Source: Firmicutes bacterium AF25-13AC | GTDB lineage: Bacteria > Bacillota > Clostridia > Lachnospirales > Lachnospiraceae | DNA length: 64,000 bases | Direction of reading: 5' to 3' | Assembly: GCA_003478935.1 (NCBI GenBank) | Contig: QUFP01000009.1 | Span: 55,214 to 119,213, forward strand | Shown here: positions 27,451 through 36,618 of the stretch, piece by piece | Layout of the letters: the number at the start of each line of letters is the position of its first letter | Position numbering within the stretch: the first letter of the stretch is position 1 | Made by a program: the position numbers and the translations under genes | The notes under the pieces: generated by a model | Database searches by the model: none | Told to the model about the DNA's origin: nothing | Seen by the model: the letters and a program-made list of their open reading frames with translations, nothing else

Positions 27451-28210
27451 AAAAAAGCCCCGCTTATGCGGGGAATACTCCATTAGCTGCATTTCGTATG
27501 GTACCTGCTCGGGATCATCCCCGCTTGCGCGGGGAATACAACGAATGGTGAGCTGTCTGGCGTTATGTACGAGGATCATCCCCACTTGCGCGGGGAATAC
27601 TTGTGATATTCCAGAGGAGACGGATGCTGATCAGGATCATCCCCGCTTGCGCGGGGAATACTATCGCCTGTTTATATTCCCGTTCTCCGTCAAGGGATCA
27701 TCCCCGCCTGCGCGGGGAATACGCATCAGATGAAGTAAGTACAATTTCTACATAAGGATCATCCCCGCCTGCGCGGGGAATACGTGGAGAAATTCTTTCC
27801 AAGTACACTTCGCAGAGGATCATCCCCGCCTGCGCGGGGAATACTTCGTATGATTTTGATGGATATAGTCGTAGTTAGGATCATCCCCGCCTGCGCGGGG
27901 AATACTCTGAGTCAGGCGTTGCATCATATTTCTCTATGGGATCATCCCCGCCTGCGCGGGGAATACTATGCATAGTCTACCTCCAATTAAGCAACTCTAG
28001 GATCATCCCCGCCTGCGCGGGGAATACCAGTGATACATACTGGTGTGCTGTAAGCCACTAGGATCATCCCCGCCTGCGCGGGGAATACGTATGGGTTTCT
28101 TCACACAAATTTCTAAAAACGGGATCATCCCCGCCTGCGCGGGGAATACGAGCTGAGACTACTAACGCAAGGCGGCAACGAAGGATCATCCCCGCCTGCG
28201 CGGGGAATAC
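27451..28210 (-). CRISPR. CRISPR array, type I-E, 13 repeats and 12 spacers
   Basis: The 28-base repeat (plus strand GGATCATCCCCGCCTGCGC...GGAATAC) starts at 27512, 27573, 27634, 27695, 27756, 27817, 27878, 27939, 28000, 28061, 28122 and 28183, with a decayed repeat at 27451-27478. The period is a constant 61; every spacer is 33 bases. Minus-strand orientation (GTATTCCCCGC...GATGATCC) matches type I-E repeats such as S. thermophilus CRISPR4. The decayed terminal repeat marks 27451 as the leader-distal end, so transcription runs from the cas side. Leader-proximal repeats have CCCGCCTGCG; the three oldest intact ones have CTTGCG, and one has CCCACTTGCG. Confidence 0.97.
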
Positions 28211-28287
28211 ACTAAAAAAAGCTTAATTTTCTTTAGTCTTCCATTTTTACTATAACACATTTCATTTAACTTGAACAGTCAATGATT
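28211..28287 (-). promoter_or_regulatory. CRISPR leader with candidate promoter
   Basis: An AT-rich 77-bp leader between the last repeat and the cas scar. On the minus strand TGTTCA (28277-28272) and TATAGT (28254-28249) are 17 bases apart, about 40 bases before the first repeat. It is short because the adjacent adaptation genes have been deleted. Confidence 0.6.
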
Positions 28288-28570
28288 TTATTTTTGCAGT
28301 ATTTTCTCATACACTTGAAAAAGTAACCTGCAATCATCAAGTGCACTATGTCTTTGCTCTTCCAATCCAAAATTAGGAAGCTAATGTTGCAAACTTATAA
28401 TCAGAAACATCGTCCAATTTCTTTCTCGCTGTTTTCATGGTATCCTCAGACCGATGACCACTCGCACAATAACGCACACCCTGCTTACCGACCCAAACCA
28501 CTGTGACATCTGCATCTCCAATTTGAGGCAATTCCTGTAACTCAGGTCGAATCATTCCCGACAGTTCCAT
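28288..28570 (-). pseudogene. Scar of cas1 fused to the end of a cas2-DEDDh exonuclease gene
   Basis: ATG 28570 has GAGAGGAG upstream and starts MELSGMIRPELQELPQIGD, the canonical N-terminus of type I-E Cas1. After an internal loss it jumps to VTVVWVGKQGVRYCASG, normally residues ~75-90 of Cas1. Then follow EDTMKTARKKLDDVSDYKF and, after one frame change, FGLEEQRHSALDDCRLLF. The latter is the DEDDh ExoIII-type motif of the DnaQ-like domain fused to Cas2 in some type I-E loci. So most of cas1 and all of the Cas2 part are gone. The cell cannot acquire spacers with this locus. Confidence 0.88.
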
Positions 28571-28594
28571 CTTTTCTTCACTCCTCTCTTTTTA

Positions 28595-29337
28595 TCAAAC
28601 TCTCATAACAGTCAACATACCCATTCCATATGCTTTTTCACGACCGATTCCTTCTGTCAACACTCTTACAAATGCAGCTTTATCCGTTACCGTCAAAATT
28701 CCTTCATAAGTAACGCTTATAAAGGAAACTCGATTTCCTTCCTGACGTTTTGTAAATTGGACCCACTGACTCTGTACAATCGCCAGATCTCGATCTTCTA
28801 CATGAAAACCATTTTTTTCAGTTCGATTTTTAAACCAGTCTCTTTGAAAACGCTCAACACTATGCGCATAGACTGTACCTCTTTTGCTTTTCGTTTCTGT
28901 ATTTTTTATATCTTTGTTTTCCGTATCTTTCTCTGTTGTATCGTTATCTGCCTTATTTTTATCTTCTTTCTCTTTCTGTGCAGCTATTGATTCACCATTC
29001 TATCTTTTGAACTGCTTATCGTTGGATTTGCAGTCAAACGAAACTGCCATCTGCTTCCATTTTCAATCCGATCTAATAATATGTCATAGGATTTTGTCTC
29101 CCAATATGGTTCTTTTTGATATGGACCAAATTGCTCAAATGCAAACTGAAGATTTGGCTTGTCCTCACTGACAATCAAAAGATAGCACGCATTTCCCAGA
29201 CGATCAATTCTCCACAGGCGTCTTTTGCGCTCGCCTTCAAAGGCAGCTTCCACTGCACCATGAAATAACCTGCGATTTGCAAATGCAAGCATCGTCTTTT
29301 TTCGCCTCATGTCTAATTCCATTCGTGTCAGATACAT
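28595..29337 (-). CDS. cas6e: CRISPR crRNA endoribonuclease Cas6e (frame broken once)
   Basis: The first frame, from ATG 29337 (GAGGTGAT site), gives MYLTRMELDMRRKKTMLAF and on to SSSKDRMVNQ. The second gives AAQKEKEDKNK and ends GIGREKAYGMGMLTVMRV, the glycine-rich RNA-binding loop of Cas6e. Adding one base near 28,998 (GAATGG to GAAATGG) restores 247 aa. His in RRLFHGAV is a candidate catalytic residue. Cas6e cuts the repeat hairpin to make crRNA. An unusual Lys/Asp/Glu-rich linker (about 120-150) joins its two ferredoxin-like folds. If the break is real, crRNA processing is lost. Confidence 0.9.
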
Positions 29338-29394
29338 CTATATCACCTCGATCTCGTTTCTATTTTTGTCTTTTGTCTCATAGGACTTACAATC

Positions 29395-30066
29395 CTATAA
29401 TTCCTTCATTGGATCATGCTCCGTCTCTTTTATCTGTGGGCAGCAAATGCCTTCCTCCACTCCACGATATCCATACTCTCTATGATATGGACTAAAGGAA
29501 ATCGGAAGATCCCTGCGTGCAACTCCGCCACTTTTCGATTCAACTATTTTTCGTAAGAAAGGAGACTCTTCGTTTTCTTTTCTACGCCACTCTGGAACTT
29601 GCCACACTTCTGTGTCAAGGGCCTCTTCCAGATTACATTCACGTATTCCCAATACGATTGGACCACACGGTGGACAGGAACGTCTTCCAAGAAATAACGG
29701 ATACACCGGATTTTTAACAGCATATTCGAGTTCATTCAATATATCTATATCTTCATCCTGTGCTTCTACTCCTACCACAAAAATTGCATCCGAAAGATAA
29801 TATCTTCTTGTTAGATAGGAAGTCTTTTCATCTTTATGCACCATATGAAAATCCTGTATGATCTTGCCTTCCTGATCCACACGCACTCCGACTCGAAGCG
29901 CATTCAAATCCTCCACTGACTCATCGCGTCTTCGTCCAAGTGCAGCTGCCAAAAAACCTACAATACCACTCTTTGATGGTTCCCGATCTGTTTTTCGGAT
30001 ATCATATTTCGATTCTGTACCCCAGGCCTGCAACGGTGCTGCAAACCTGAGTAAAAGCGTGCTCAT
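29395..30066 (-). CDS. cas5e: Cascade subunit Cas5e (CasD)
   Basis: 223 aa from ATG 30066, which overlaps the cas7e stop in TGATG; AGGAGG is 5 bases upstream. Family features are the start MSTLLLRFAAPLQAWGTES, then KTDREPSKSGIVGFLAAALG, and the YPLFLGRRSCPPCGP loop. Cas5e holds the 5' handle of the crRNA within Cascade. The gene is translationally coupled to cas7e. It appears intact. Confidence 0.96.
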   Translation of the reverse strand: MSTLLLRFAAPLQAWGTESKYDIRKTDREPSKSGIVGFLAAALGRRRDESVEDLNALRVGVRVDQEGKIIQDFHMVHKDEKTSYLTRRYYLSDAIFVVGVEAQDEDIDILNELEYAVKNPVYPLFLGRRSCPPCGPIVLGIRECNLEEALDTEVWQVPEWRRKENEESPFLRKIVESKSGGVARRDLPISFSPYHREYGYRGVEEGICCPQIKETEHDPMKEL

Positions 30067-31142
30067 CAGGCCTCCTCGCTGCAATAAGCAGCAATGGTTC
30101 TCTCCAAGGATTTTATTAACTCCTCACATGACGTTCTCTGTGCAAGGACTTCCATTCCCTTACCAACACAAAATTCTTTTACCGGCTTTCCCGTAAAGTC
30201 AGTATAAACATCCTTTGCATACTCACACAGTGCACGCTTTGAATCCTCGACATATCCCTCACTAGATCGAATTGGCTTCTCAAATGCGCCACATAAATTC
30301 ACCGGCTGATCCTCTCTAATCGTTACATAAATGGCATCCTGACAAGTACCATTTGCATACGCATTCTGGGCACCAGTCGGCATAGACTTAATAAATGCCT
30401 CTGCGAATTCTGCTACTGCGTGACCAGTTTCTGCTCCTAAAAGCTTCTTCAATTCTTCTACATTTACAGTTGCATAGCGGTATAAAGTTGCAGAGTCAAA
30501 CTCCTTGGTTCCGATATGACCTGCACCTGCATTATCCTTTGATGCACAATCATCTGCTGCTGTAAAATAATCATATTCTGGATGTACTGAATGTGTTGAA
30601 ATCGCGTGAGCCACCTGGCAGCATGCGTCAAAATTTAAAGACGGGTCACTAGCAACCATACGACCAAAAAGTGCCATATCAACTGACGGCTGTGCAAGCA
30701 ATGCTACTTTATACGCCTTCTTATCCGTTTCGGATGCAACAGCTAACTGCGCAAGTGCTTTGATTTGTGCCTCACTGATGAAAAACAGTGCTTCTACTTC
30801 GCGTCCATCTTCATCTTCTCCCTTTTTCTTTTTTAGTTTCAATCCTGCATTTTCCAAAGCTGTTCTTGCCAGCTTCTCAGCATCCTGATCCGGTGCCAAC
30901 TTTGCAATCTCAGCTTCAACAAGGTCGAGAATTTTCTTTGTACGATAACCAGACTGGTCACTTGGAAACTTTTCGCGAAAATATCCACGAACTGCATGCT
31001 TCCAAGACTGTGAGGATACACGCGCTCTAGTTGCACCTCCATAAATTGCAGTTTTCGGACTGCCTGTATCATCACGATTGATGCAGCTCGGTGGAACCGT
31101 CTGAAGTACATGAATATCAACAAATAAATTTTTTCTTGCCAT
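30066..31142 (-). CDS. cas7e: Cascade backbone subunit Cas7e (CasC)
   Basis: 358 aa, typical size. Starts NLFVDIHVLQTVPPSCINRD and has ATRARVSSQSWKHAVRGYF, the conserved Cas7e N-terminal RNA-binding region; FDSATLYRYATVNVEEL is also typical. Six copies form the Cascade backbone that binds the crRNA spacer. It lies 56 bases after cse2, with ribosome site AGAGGA. Confidence 0.96.
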   Translation of the reverse strand: MARKNLFVDIHVLQTVPPSCINRDDTGSPKTAIYGGATRARVSSQSWKHAVRGYFREKFPSDQSGYRTKKILDLVEAEIAKLAPDQDAEKLARTALENAGLKLKKKKGEDEDGREVEALFFISEAQIKALAQLAVASETDKKAYKVALLAQPSVDMALFGRMVASDPSLNFDACCQVAHAISTHSVHPEYDYFTAADDCASKDNAGAGHIGTKEFDSATLYRYATVNVEELKKLLGAETGHAVAEFAEAFIKSMPTGAQNAYANGTCQDAIYVTIREDQPVNLCGAFEKPIRSSEGYVEDSKRALCEYAKDVYTDFTGKPVKEFCVGKGMEVLAQRTSCEELIKSLERTIAAYCSEEA

Positions 31143-31198
31143 AATAAATCCTCTCTTTTCTCAGCTTACTAGCTGTATCTGTATATTTTTAATGCTAT

Positions 31199-31855
31199 TT
31201 ATTCACTCTTTTTACTATTTTCAGAATGGTTCTGTTCTTCATTTTCTTCTTTTTTAATGCCACCAAAATACTGTCGTCCCCATTTCAAACGTACACCATT
31301 CCTGCTGTCTTCAAACTGGTATTGATACAGATCTTCGCTTAACTTTACATAATCTAATCCGATTTTTCCCTGATTGAGCAGCTGAATAATTCCTCTTAGA
31401 TGATGCGCAAGCTCCTTAATATCTGACGATGTTGCAAGTGTCTGAAAGCGACTAAATATACTACTATTTTCCTCTGCCTCCCCTTCTGGCACCAGTCTTC
31501 GAACCGCAGTTCCAAGCCCTACTCCATCACGTTGCATATTTTCTTTTTCTATATCATGTCCCTGTTGATGAAGTGCATATAAAGTAAGTGACAAATATGC
31601 TGCCCACTCTGCCTTTGATGGTTCAATCTCACTTGCCTTTTCATTTAATGCCTTCGGAAAATTTTGAAATAATGTTCCCCAAAGCTCCGGCAACTCCCCC
31701 GGTGTTTTTCCAACGCCTCTTCGCAGATTTGCGAGCATTGCTTTGACTTGACTTTCTCTGGTCATTGAACTCAGCCATTGAATTCTCCATGAAACAAATT
31801 CAGATAACTGTTTTGTTAAGCTCTGCGAAGTTGCTTCTTTTACTGTTTCCCCCAT
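31199..31855 (-). CDS. cse2: Cascade small subunit Cse2 (CasB)
   Basis: 218 aa with the Cse2 blocks LANLRRGVGKTPGELPELW near residue 45-60 and LYALHQQGHD. Cse2 dimers form the belly of Cascade and stabilise the R-loop. It lies 36 bases after cse1, in the normal type I-E order. Intact. Confidence 0.95.
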   Translation of the reverse strand: MGETVKEATSQSLTKQLSEFVSWRIQWLSSMTRESQVKAMLANLRRGVGKTPGELPELWGTLFQNFPKALNEKASEIEPSKAEWAAYLSLTLYALHQQGHDIEKENMQRDGVGLGTAVRRLVPEGEAEENSSIFSRFQTLATSSDIKELAHHLRGIIQLLNQGKIGLDYVKLSEDLYQYQFEDSRNGVRLKWGRQYFGGIKKEENEEQNHSENSKKSE

Positions 31856-31891
31856 CCTTTCTCCTCCTTAATTTTTGTTTTTATTTTGTTT

Positions 31892-33556
31892 TCATTTTGA
31901 ATTACTCGTCTGCTCAGTTTGACTATCATTTTTATCCTGATACACCCGTGCAACCCAATACAAGAAAATATTATATGCCTTTGGTGCACAACACCAATAG
32001 GACTTATCTTTTTCTTCTACCCTTCGTCCAACAAATGCTGCTGGTCCCAAATTATCCATAAGACCATCTGCCACTCTTTTGGCAATTGTTAACGCCATTT
32101 TATGCCATTCTTCGCATTTTCTCTCCTCGTAGTCAATTGGTCTTTCTTGTTCTTCCTGCGGATCTAATGCCTCTAACCAACTTCGAAATGGCAAATCAAT
32201 TTGTCGATAAAACTCTGCTTTTGCTTCTTCTCCAGAGCGTTTAAATCCCGCCGATAAATTCAATTTTCTCGATAATTCTTCAATCAGTCTTGCCAGTTCC
32301 TCGCATTTCTTTACTTCATTCTCAATTCTTTTTCCCCAGATCATCCACTTCTGTCTTACAAGTATATCTGAATGAAACACTAAAGAATCACTAAACGTAT
32401 CTTCAATAGCACTATTTTGACTTCCTTTATACTGCACAGATACGCTTCGAAACATAATTTTCCCAGCTTTACCGAATTTTCCCAAACAGCCTTCCGTTCT
32501 AAGTTCGCTAATCCAACTCACCACACCAGGCAAACGTTTTTCTGGTTTTTGTGTTTCTTCTTTGGCCTCTAAAAATAAATTTCCAAATTCTCTCCACATC
32601 TGTTTCTTTGGATCATGACATTTCGGTTGAAATTCACTTTCACCAGAGCCTTTATTTGGAATTGGACTCCATGCAGTCATCGTCTCCGCAAATGCATTTA
32701 CTTTCGAAAAAAAATCGCCACCAAGCAGATAATATCCGACAACCATTCTTTTCTTTCGTATCAACAAAATGCGACGTGATTGCAATGTCAACAACTCTGC
32801 TGGATTATTTGGAAGCGGAATCTCCGTTCGTTCGTCTCCCTTTGGTTCCCTCTCCCACACTGGACGATTATCCGTCCATTTATCGCCCATTCTTTCAAAT
32901 ACCAGATTAAGCATCAATGTCTCAAACAGATTATGCCCTATCGCTTCTACTATTCCTAAGCGCCCAATCCATCCAACAGTAAGAGACGGAAGACCTTTTA
33001 CTTTTGTTTTCGCAGATGCATCGTCAAAACCATTGATGAAAAGAAGCCATCTAGCTGCCTCTGCATATGTTAATTGCGATTTTGACTCACCACCTCTTAC
33101 AGCAAACATGCGCACCTTATTACTGCTTTCTGACACTTCCCCATTTAACTTTGCTGCCGTATACTCGGTTCCTTTTTTTGCTTCATTTGCTTGATAAAAT
33201 GGCTTTTCAGGATGAAATAACCAAAATCGATCTTTATGCTGTTCGAAATACTGTCGTATAATTGCTTCCGGGAAATAACCTTCCTTCCACAAATCTTCCC
33301 ATCTTTCATATGCCATTTCTTTATTGTTCAATTCCTCACGCTCACCATTTACATTGTAGCGATGGAAAATCGTATGCAATGCTGCCAAACATAATCGAAG
33401 TACTGCAACATTCTGTGCCTCTAACTCGCCCGCCAAACCTACATACTCATGACTATATATCAACGTATCCGTTAATGACAATTCTTTTATCTTATGATCT
33501 TTTGTCATAACCCGAATCCACGGTTCTTCTAATAGATTAAACTCCGGTTCTGCCAT
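31892..33556 (-). CDS. cse1: Cascade large subunit Cse1 (CasA)
   Basis: 554 aa. Starts EFNLLEEPWIRVMTKDH, the diagnostic Cse1 beginning, then ELSLTDTLIYSHEYVGLAGE. Cse1 recognises the PAM and recruits Cas3. Length is within the 500-560 aa range. It starts 10 bases after cas3, with an AGGAGG site, so the two are tightly coupled. Intact. Confidence 0.95.
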   Translation of the reverse strand: MAEPEFNLLEEPWIRVMTKDHKIKELSLTDTLIYSHEYVGLAGELEAQNVAVLRLCLAALHTIFHRYNVNGEREELNNKEMAYERWEDLWKEGYFPEAIIRQYFEQHKDRFWLFHPEKPFYQANEAKKGTEYTAAKLNGEVSESSNKVRMFAVRGGESKSQLTYAEAARWLLFINGFDDASAKTKVKGLPSLTVGWIGRLGIVEAIGHNLFETLMLNLVFERMGDKWTDNRPVWEREPKGDERTEIPLPNNPAELLTLQSRRILLIRKKRMVVGYYLLGGDFFSKVNAFAETMTAWSPIPNKGSGESEFQPKCHDPKKQMWREFGNLFLEAKEETQKPEKRLPGVVSWISELRTEGCLGKFGKAGKIMFRSVSVQYKGSQNSAIEDTFSDSLVFHSDILVRQKWMIWGKRIENEVKKCEELARLIEELSRKLNLSAGFKRSGEEAKAEFYRQIDLPFRSWLEALDPQEEQERPIDYEERKCEEWHKMALTIAKRVADGLMDNLGPAAFVGRRVEEKDKSYWCCAPKAYNIFLYWVARVYQDKNDSQTEQTSNSK

Positions 33557-33566
33557 CCTTTTCCTC

Positions 33567-36338
33567 CTATTCTCTTATTTCAATAAGCCCATCCTCTTCT
33601 GAATACTGTAACTGTACACCTCCTAATGTTGCTAACAATTGATCATCCAAAAGCAATATCAGTTCACCATAAATCCATGACGATTCCTTCCATTTATCAA
33701 AATGATTCTGAAACTCTGTTTCTAGCTCTTCAATTACCTTTTCGAGTCTCTCTCCACAACAAAGAGATCTTGGAAGACGAAGTCGCTGCTTTGCAATTTT
33801 CATGCAAATCTTCTCCGTTGGAAGCTCATTTCCATTCAATGCCTCATTTTCATCCTGCCCTGGCAAAAAAGCTATTTTCCCATCACGTTTCTGGAGAACC
33901 AATACTTCTAATGATGGACCTCCATCACGAACAGATGCCTGAGCTATTTTGTCATTAACCGATGTTGTATTTGTTAACCACTGATCCATGCTTGACGCTC
34001 TTCGTGCTTCACGTTCCTTTGGTTTGTCCAGCAAAAATCCACTTGCTTTGCTTTCTTTTGTTGCCTTTTCATCCTCATAGCTTTTCTTTGCCTTCTTATA
34101 TCCAATAATATTTTCGCAAAAACTATCATCCTCTGCATACACTTTCTGAACCAACCTTGGAATGTCTGCCGGAATGCTAATCTGATTAGGCAAAATCGCC
34201 TGAGTTCTCATCAAAAGATACTCTGCATACACTGCTTTGCTTCCCTCACTATACGGTTCCTCACCATCTCTTAAAATCATACAGCGTGGTTTTGAAAGGT
34301 TGATCGGACGAATGGAATCATGCTCTTTATGGCGATGCTCTCGTCCCATTCTTTGCAATAACAAATCAATTGGACAAAGCTCCGTAATCAAGATATCAGC
34401 ATCAAAATCAAGTGATTGTTCTGCGACCTGTGAAGCAACAAGAATAAATCCATCTCGTTCTTTCTTCGTTGATTTCTTGCCCATTCTTCTTAAAAGCTTC
34501 TTTTCCCTTTCCATTCTATCTGGGTAAAGATAGCGCGAATGGTACTCAAAAATTTCTTTGTTTGGAAATCGTTTTTTAAGAAATTGTGCGGTCTCCTGCA
34601 CACGTCGCACAGTATTTAAAATGATTGCTGCACATCCTCCGTCTTTCAACTCTGTTTCTAAAAATTCTGCTAGCTTTTCAGAATCCAACGATTCAACATT
34701 TACCAGCGTCTGTGAGCTGTCCGATTGTAACTCCTTTTGCAGTACGTTTTCTCCAACTGAATAAGTTAACAGTGGATATGCCATACTATCTTCAATTTCT
34801 TTTGGAATATCCTGTATTTTTTTATTCAAATATGCTGCGACCAATTTTCTACGTCTGTCTGCTGGAAGAGTAGCTGACAAAATAATTACTGGTCGTCCAT
34901 ACATACCCATCCATGTAAGCGTTCGATCAAGATATTCGCTTGTATACACATCATAAGCATGGCATTCATCAATAATTACGATCTTTGATGCCATACCAAG
35001 ATGACGCAACATTACATGCTTCTTCTTCAAAGCAGACATTAACAGCTGATCCACGGTGCCTACCACAAAATCAGCTAAAAGTGCTTGTTTTCTACCATTA
35101 AACCAGGTATGTGCATATAATTTATTTTCTTCTGATTCATCATGCGCAACCTGACCTTTTTCCAGAAACAGCCTATAACATTCATCAAATTCAGACATTC
35201 CGTGAGCCAGACGAACCGAATACCCCAGTATACTATTCTCCGACTGCTTTTCCGACCAAGGAATCACTCGTTCAAAAATACCATTTGCAGTTGCTTGTGT
35301 AGGTAGTCCAAAAAAGATGCCTCCTGCCGATGTCCGATTTGCCAGTAACTGTGCTCCTGCCAATGCCGCCTCTGTTTTTCCGATACCCATTGGTGCCTCT
35401 AAAATAAAAATGCCCGGTCTTTGCGTCTCTGTATCTGTCAAATCCTGAATGGTCTGAATAAAATCCGCCTGAGCTGGCCTTGGTAAAAAGCCAAATAACT
35501 CTTTAAATTTCTCTTCTCCCATAACACAGGTATCAGATTCCCATGGTTCTAGAAACCCCAGTTTGTTTTCCATCACGTCTACTACACGCTGTGGATAATA
35601 AGTTTCATCTCCCTCCTCTGATAATGCCAACAATGGAAAATAATTTGTATTACTTGCAATCCAGTCTGCCATAATTAAAAGACCAGTAAGCAGAATTTGT
35701 CCTTTTTGAAGAAGCTCTGGAAGTTCACTGACATCGTCATAGCCCGCCTTTTGAAGTGCCCACTCTAAATATTCCTGACGAAGTTTGTTCCATCGTTGTG
35801 CATCATCATTGCCATACAGATTTACTTTTAAGTAGCCTCTCTCATTAAGCGTTTCTTCAATGCAATCCTCGTCAACTTGTTGCGTCATACCATGATGTGA
35901 GCCTACAATAGAAGCAACTCCCTTTGGACAATCATAGTTGCAAAGAAACACCTCTCCAATAAATGCATGATTACACCCTGATGTCTCATATTGATTCCAG
36001 AGTGGAATGGAAACACCATCTTCCCTCAACCTCTCTAATGCTTCTGAAATACTCTTTGTTATCAAGCAGCTAAAGTAAGGGTTAATTTTCCCGATGTCGT
36101 GGATATAACCTAGAAAGCGAATAAGCTTTTTTATTTCTTTTTTGGTCATTCGACCACGTCTTCCGGAACTTTGTAAAATTTCCCATACTGATTCCGAAAG
36201 CCAGTTGTCTGTTAGCCACTCCATTACACCTGCTGTATCCTCTGCATGCATCCATAAAGGAAGCCACGTCTGCTCACCATTTTTCCCTGATTTAGCAACG
36301 ATATGACGTAGACTCTGAGATACTTTTTTCGTTTTCAT
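33567..36338 (-). CDS. cas3: CRISPR nuclease-helicase Cas3
   Basis: 923 aa, the first gene of the cas operon. HD nuclease domain: His31 region, HD at 80-81 (GYIHDIGKINPYF), CNHAFIGE and GSHHGM supply metal ligands. Helicase: Walker A APMGIGKT (315-322), DECH (457-460), SAT in ILSATLPADRR, and a motif VI arginine finger in QRMGREHRH. All key residues are present, so the protein looks functional. Cas3 unwinds and degrades target DNA after Cascade binding. ATG 36338 has GGGGAGGTGA. About 130 bp upstream is a relic array. Confidence 0.97.
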   Translation of the reverse strand: MKTKKVSQSLRHIVAKSGKNGEQTWLPLWMHAEDTAGVMEWLTDNWLSESVWEILQSSGRRGRMTKKEIKKLIRFLGYIHDIGKINPYFSCLITKSISEALERLREDGVSIPLWNQYETSGCNHAFIGEVFLCNYDCPKGVASIVGSHHGMTQQVDEDCIEETLNERGYLKVNLYGNDDAQRWNKLRQEYLEWALQKAGYDDVSELPELLQKGQILLTGLLIMADWIASNTNYFPLLALSEEGDETYYPQRVVDVMENKLGFLEPWESDTCVMGEEKFKELFGFLPRPAQADFIQTIQDLTDTETQRPGIFILEAPMGIGKTEAALAGAQLLANRTSAGGIFFGLPTQATANGIFERVIPWSEKQSENSILGYSVRLAHGMSEFDECYRLFLEKGQVAHDESEENKLYAHTWFNGRKQALLADFVVGTVDQLLMSALKKKHVMLRHLGMASKIVIIDECHAYDVYTSEYLDRTLTWMGMYGRPVIILSATLPADRRRKLVAAYLNKKIQDIPKEIEDSMAYPLLTYSVGENVLQKELQSDSSQTLVNVESLDSEKLAEFLETELKDGGCAAIILNTVRRVQETAQFLKKRFPNKEIFEYHSRYLYPDRMEREKKLLRRMGKKSTKKERDGFILVASQVAEQSLDFDADILITELCPIDLLLQRMGREHRHKEHDSIRPINLSKPRCMILRDGEEPYSEGSKAVYAEYLLMRTQAILPNQISIPADIPRLVQKVYAEDDSFCENIIGYKKAKKSYEDEKATKESKASGFLLDKPKEREARRASSMDQWLTNTTSVNDKIAQASVRDGGPSLEVLVLQKRDGKIAFLPGQDENEALNGNELPTEKICMKIAKQRLRLPRSLCCGERLEKVIEELETEFQNHFDKWKESSWIYGELILLLDDQLLATLGGVQLQYSEEDGLIEIRE

Positions 36339-36466
36339 TCAATCACCTCCCCACTTATATATTTTTAATATCATTTATTCCTTATATTTAGCTTTATACC
36401 ATTTTCTATTCCTTGTGTCAATAGAGTTCTTTACTTTTTATGTTATATTTTCCTTTTTCCATTCAT

Positions 36467-36556
36467 CTATCACCCCCGCCTTAGCAGGGAATACTTCTAC
36501 TACTAGCATATATTGTTAATACCATGTAGGTTCACCCCCGCCTGCGCGAGGACCAT
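36467..36556 (-). CRISPR. Relic of a second CRISPR array (two decayed repeats, one spacer)
   Basis: 36467-36494 and 36529-36556 match the main-array repeat with several changes (CACCCCCGCC...GGGAATAC; CACCCCCGCCTGCGCGAGGA). They are 62 bases apart, close to the 61-base period, and lie in the same orientation, just upstream of cas3. The rest of 36339-36618 is AT-rich and must hold the cas promoter; no other gene is seen. Confidence 0.8.
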
Positions 36557-36618
36557 ATTTATTATATCATCCTTAAAGGGCTGTGTATACAAAACTTACA
36601 CTTTTTGTATGCATTTTT

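Noticed and set aside
27383-27975. Open frames running through the CRISPR repeats
   Set aside because: They follow the 61-base repeat period and encode a recurring SSPPARGI-type string; they are an artefact of the array.
28595-29337. Programmed frameshifting in cas6e
   Set aside because: No slippery heptamer or following pseudoknot is seen at the junction, and six other genes show the same one-base loss.
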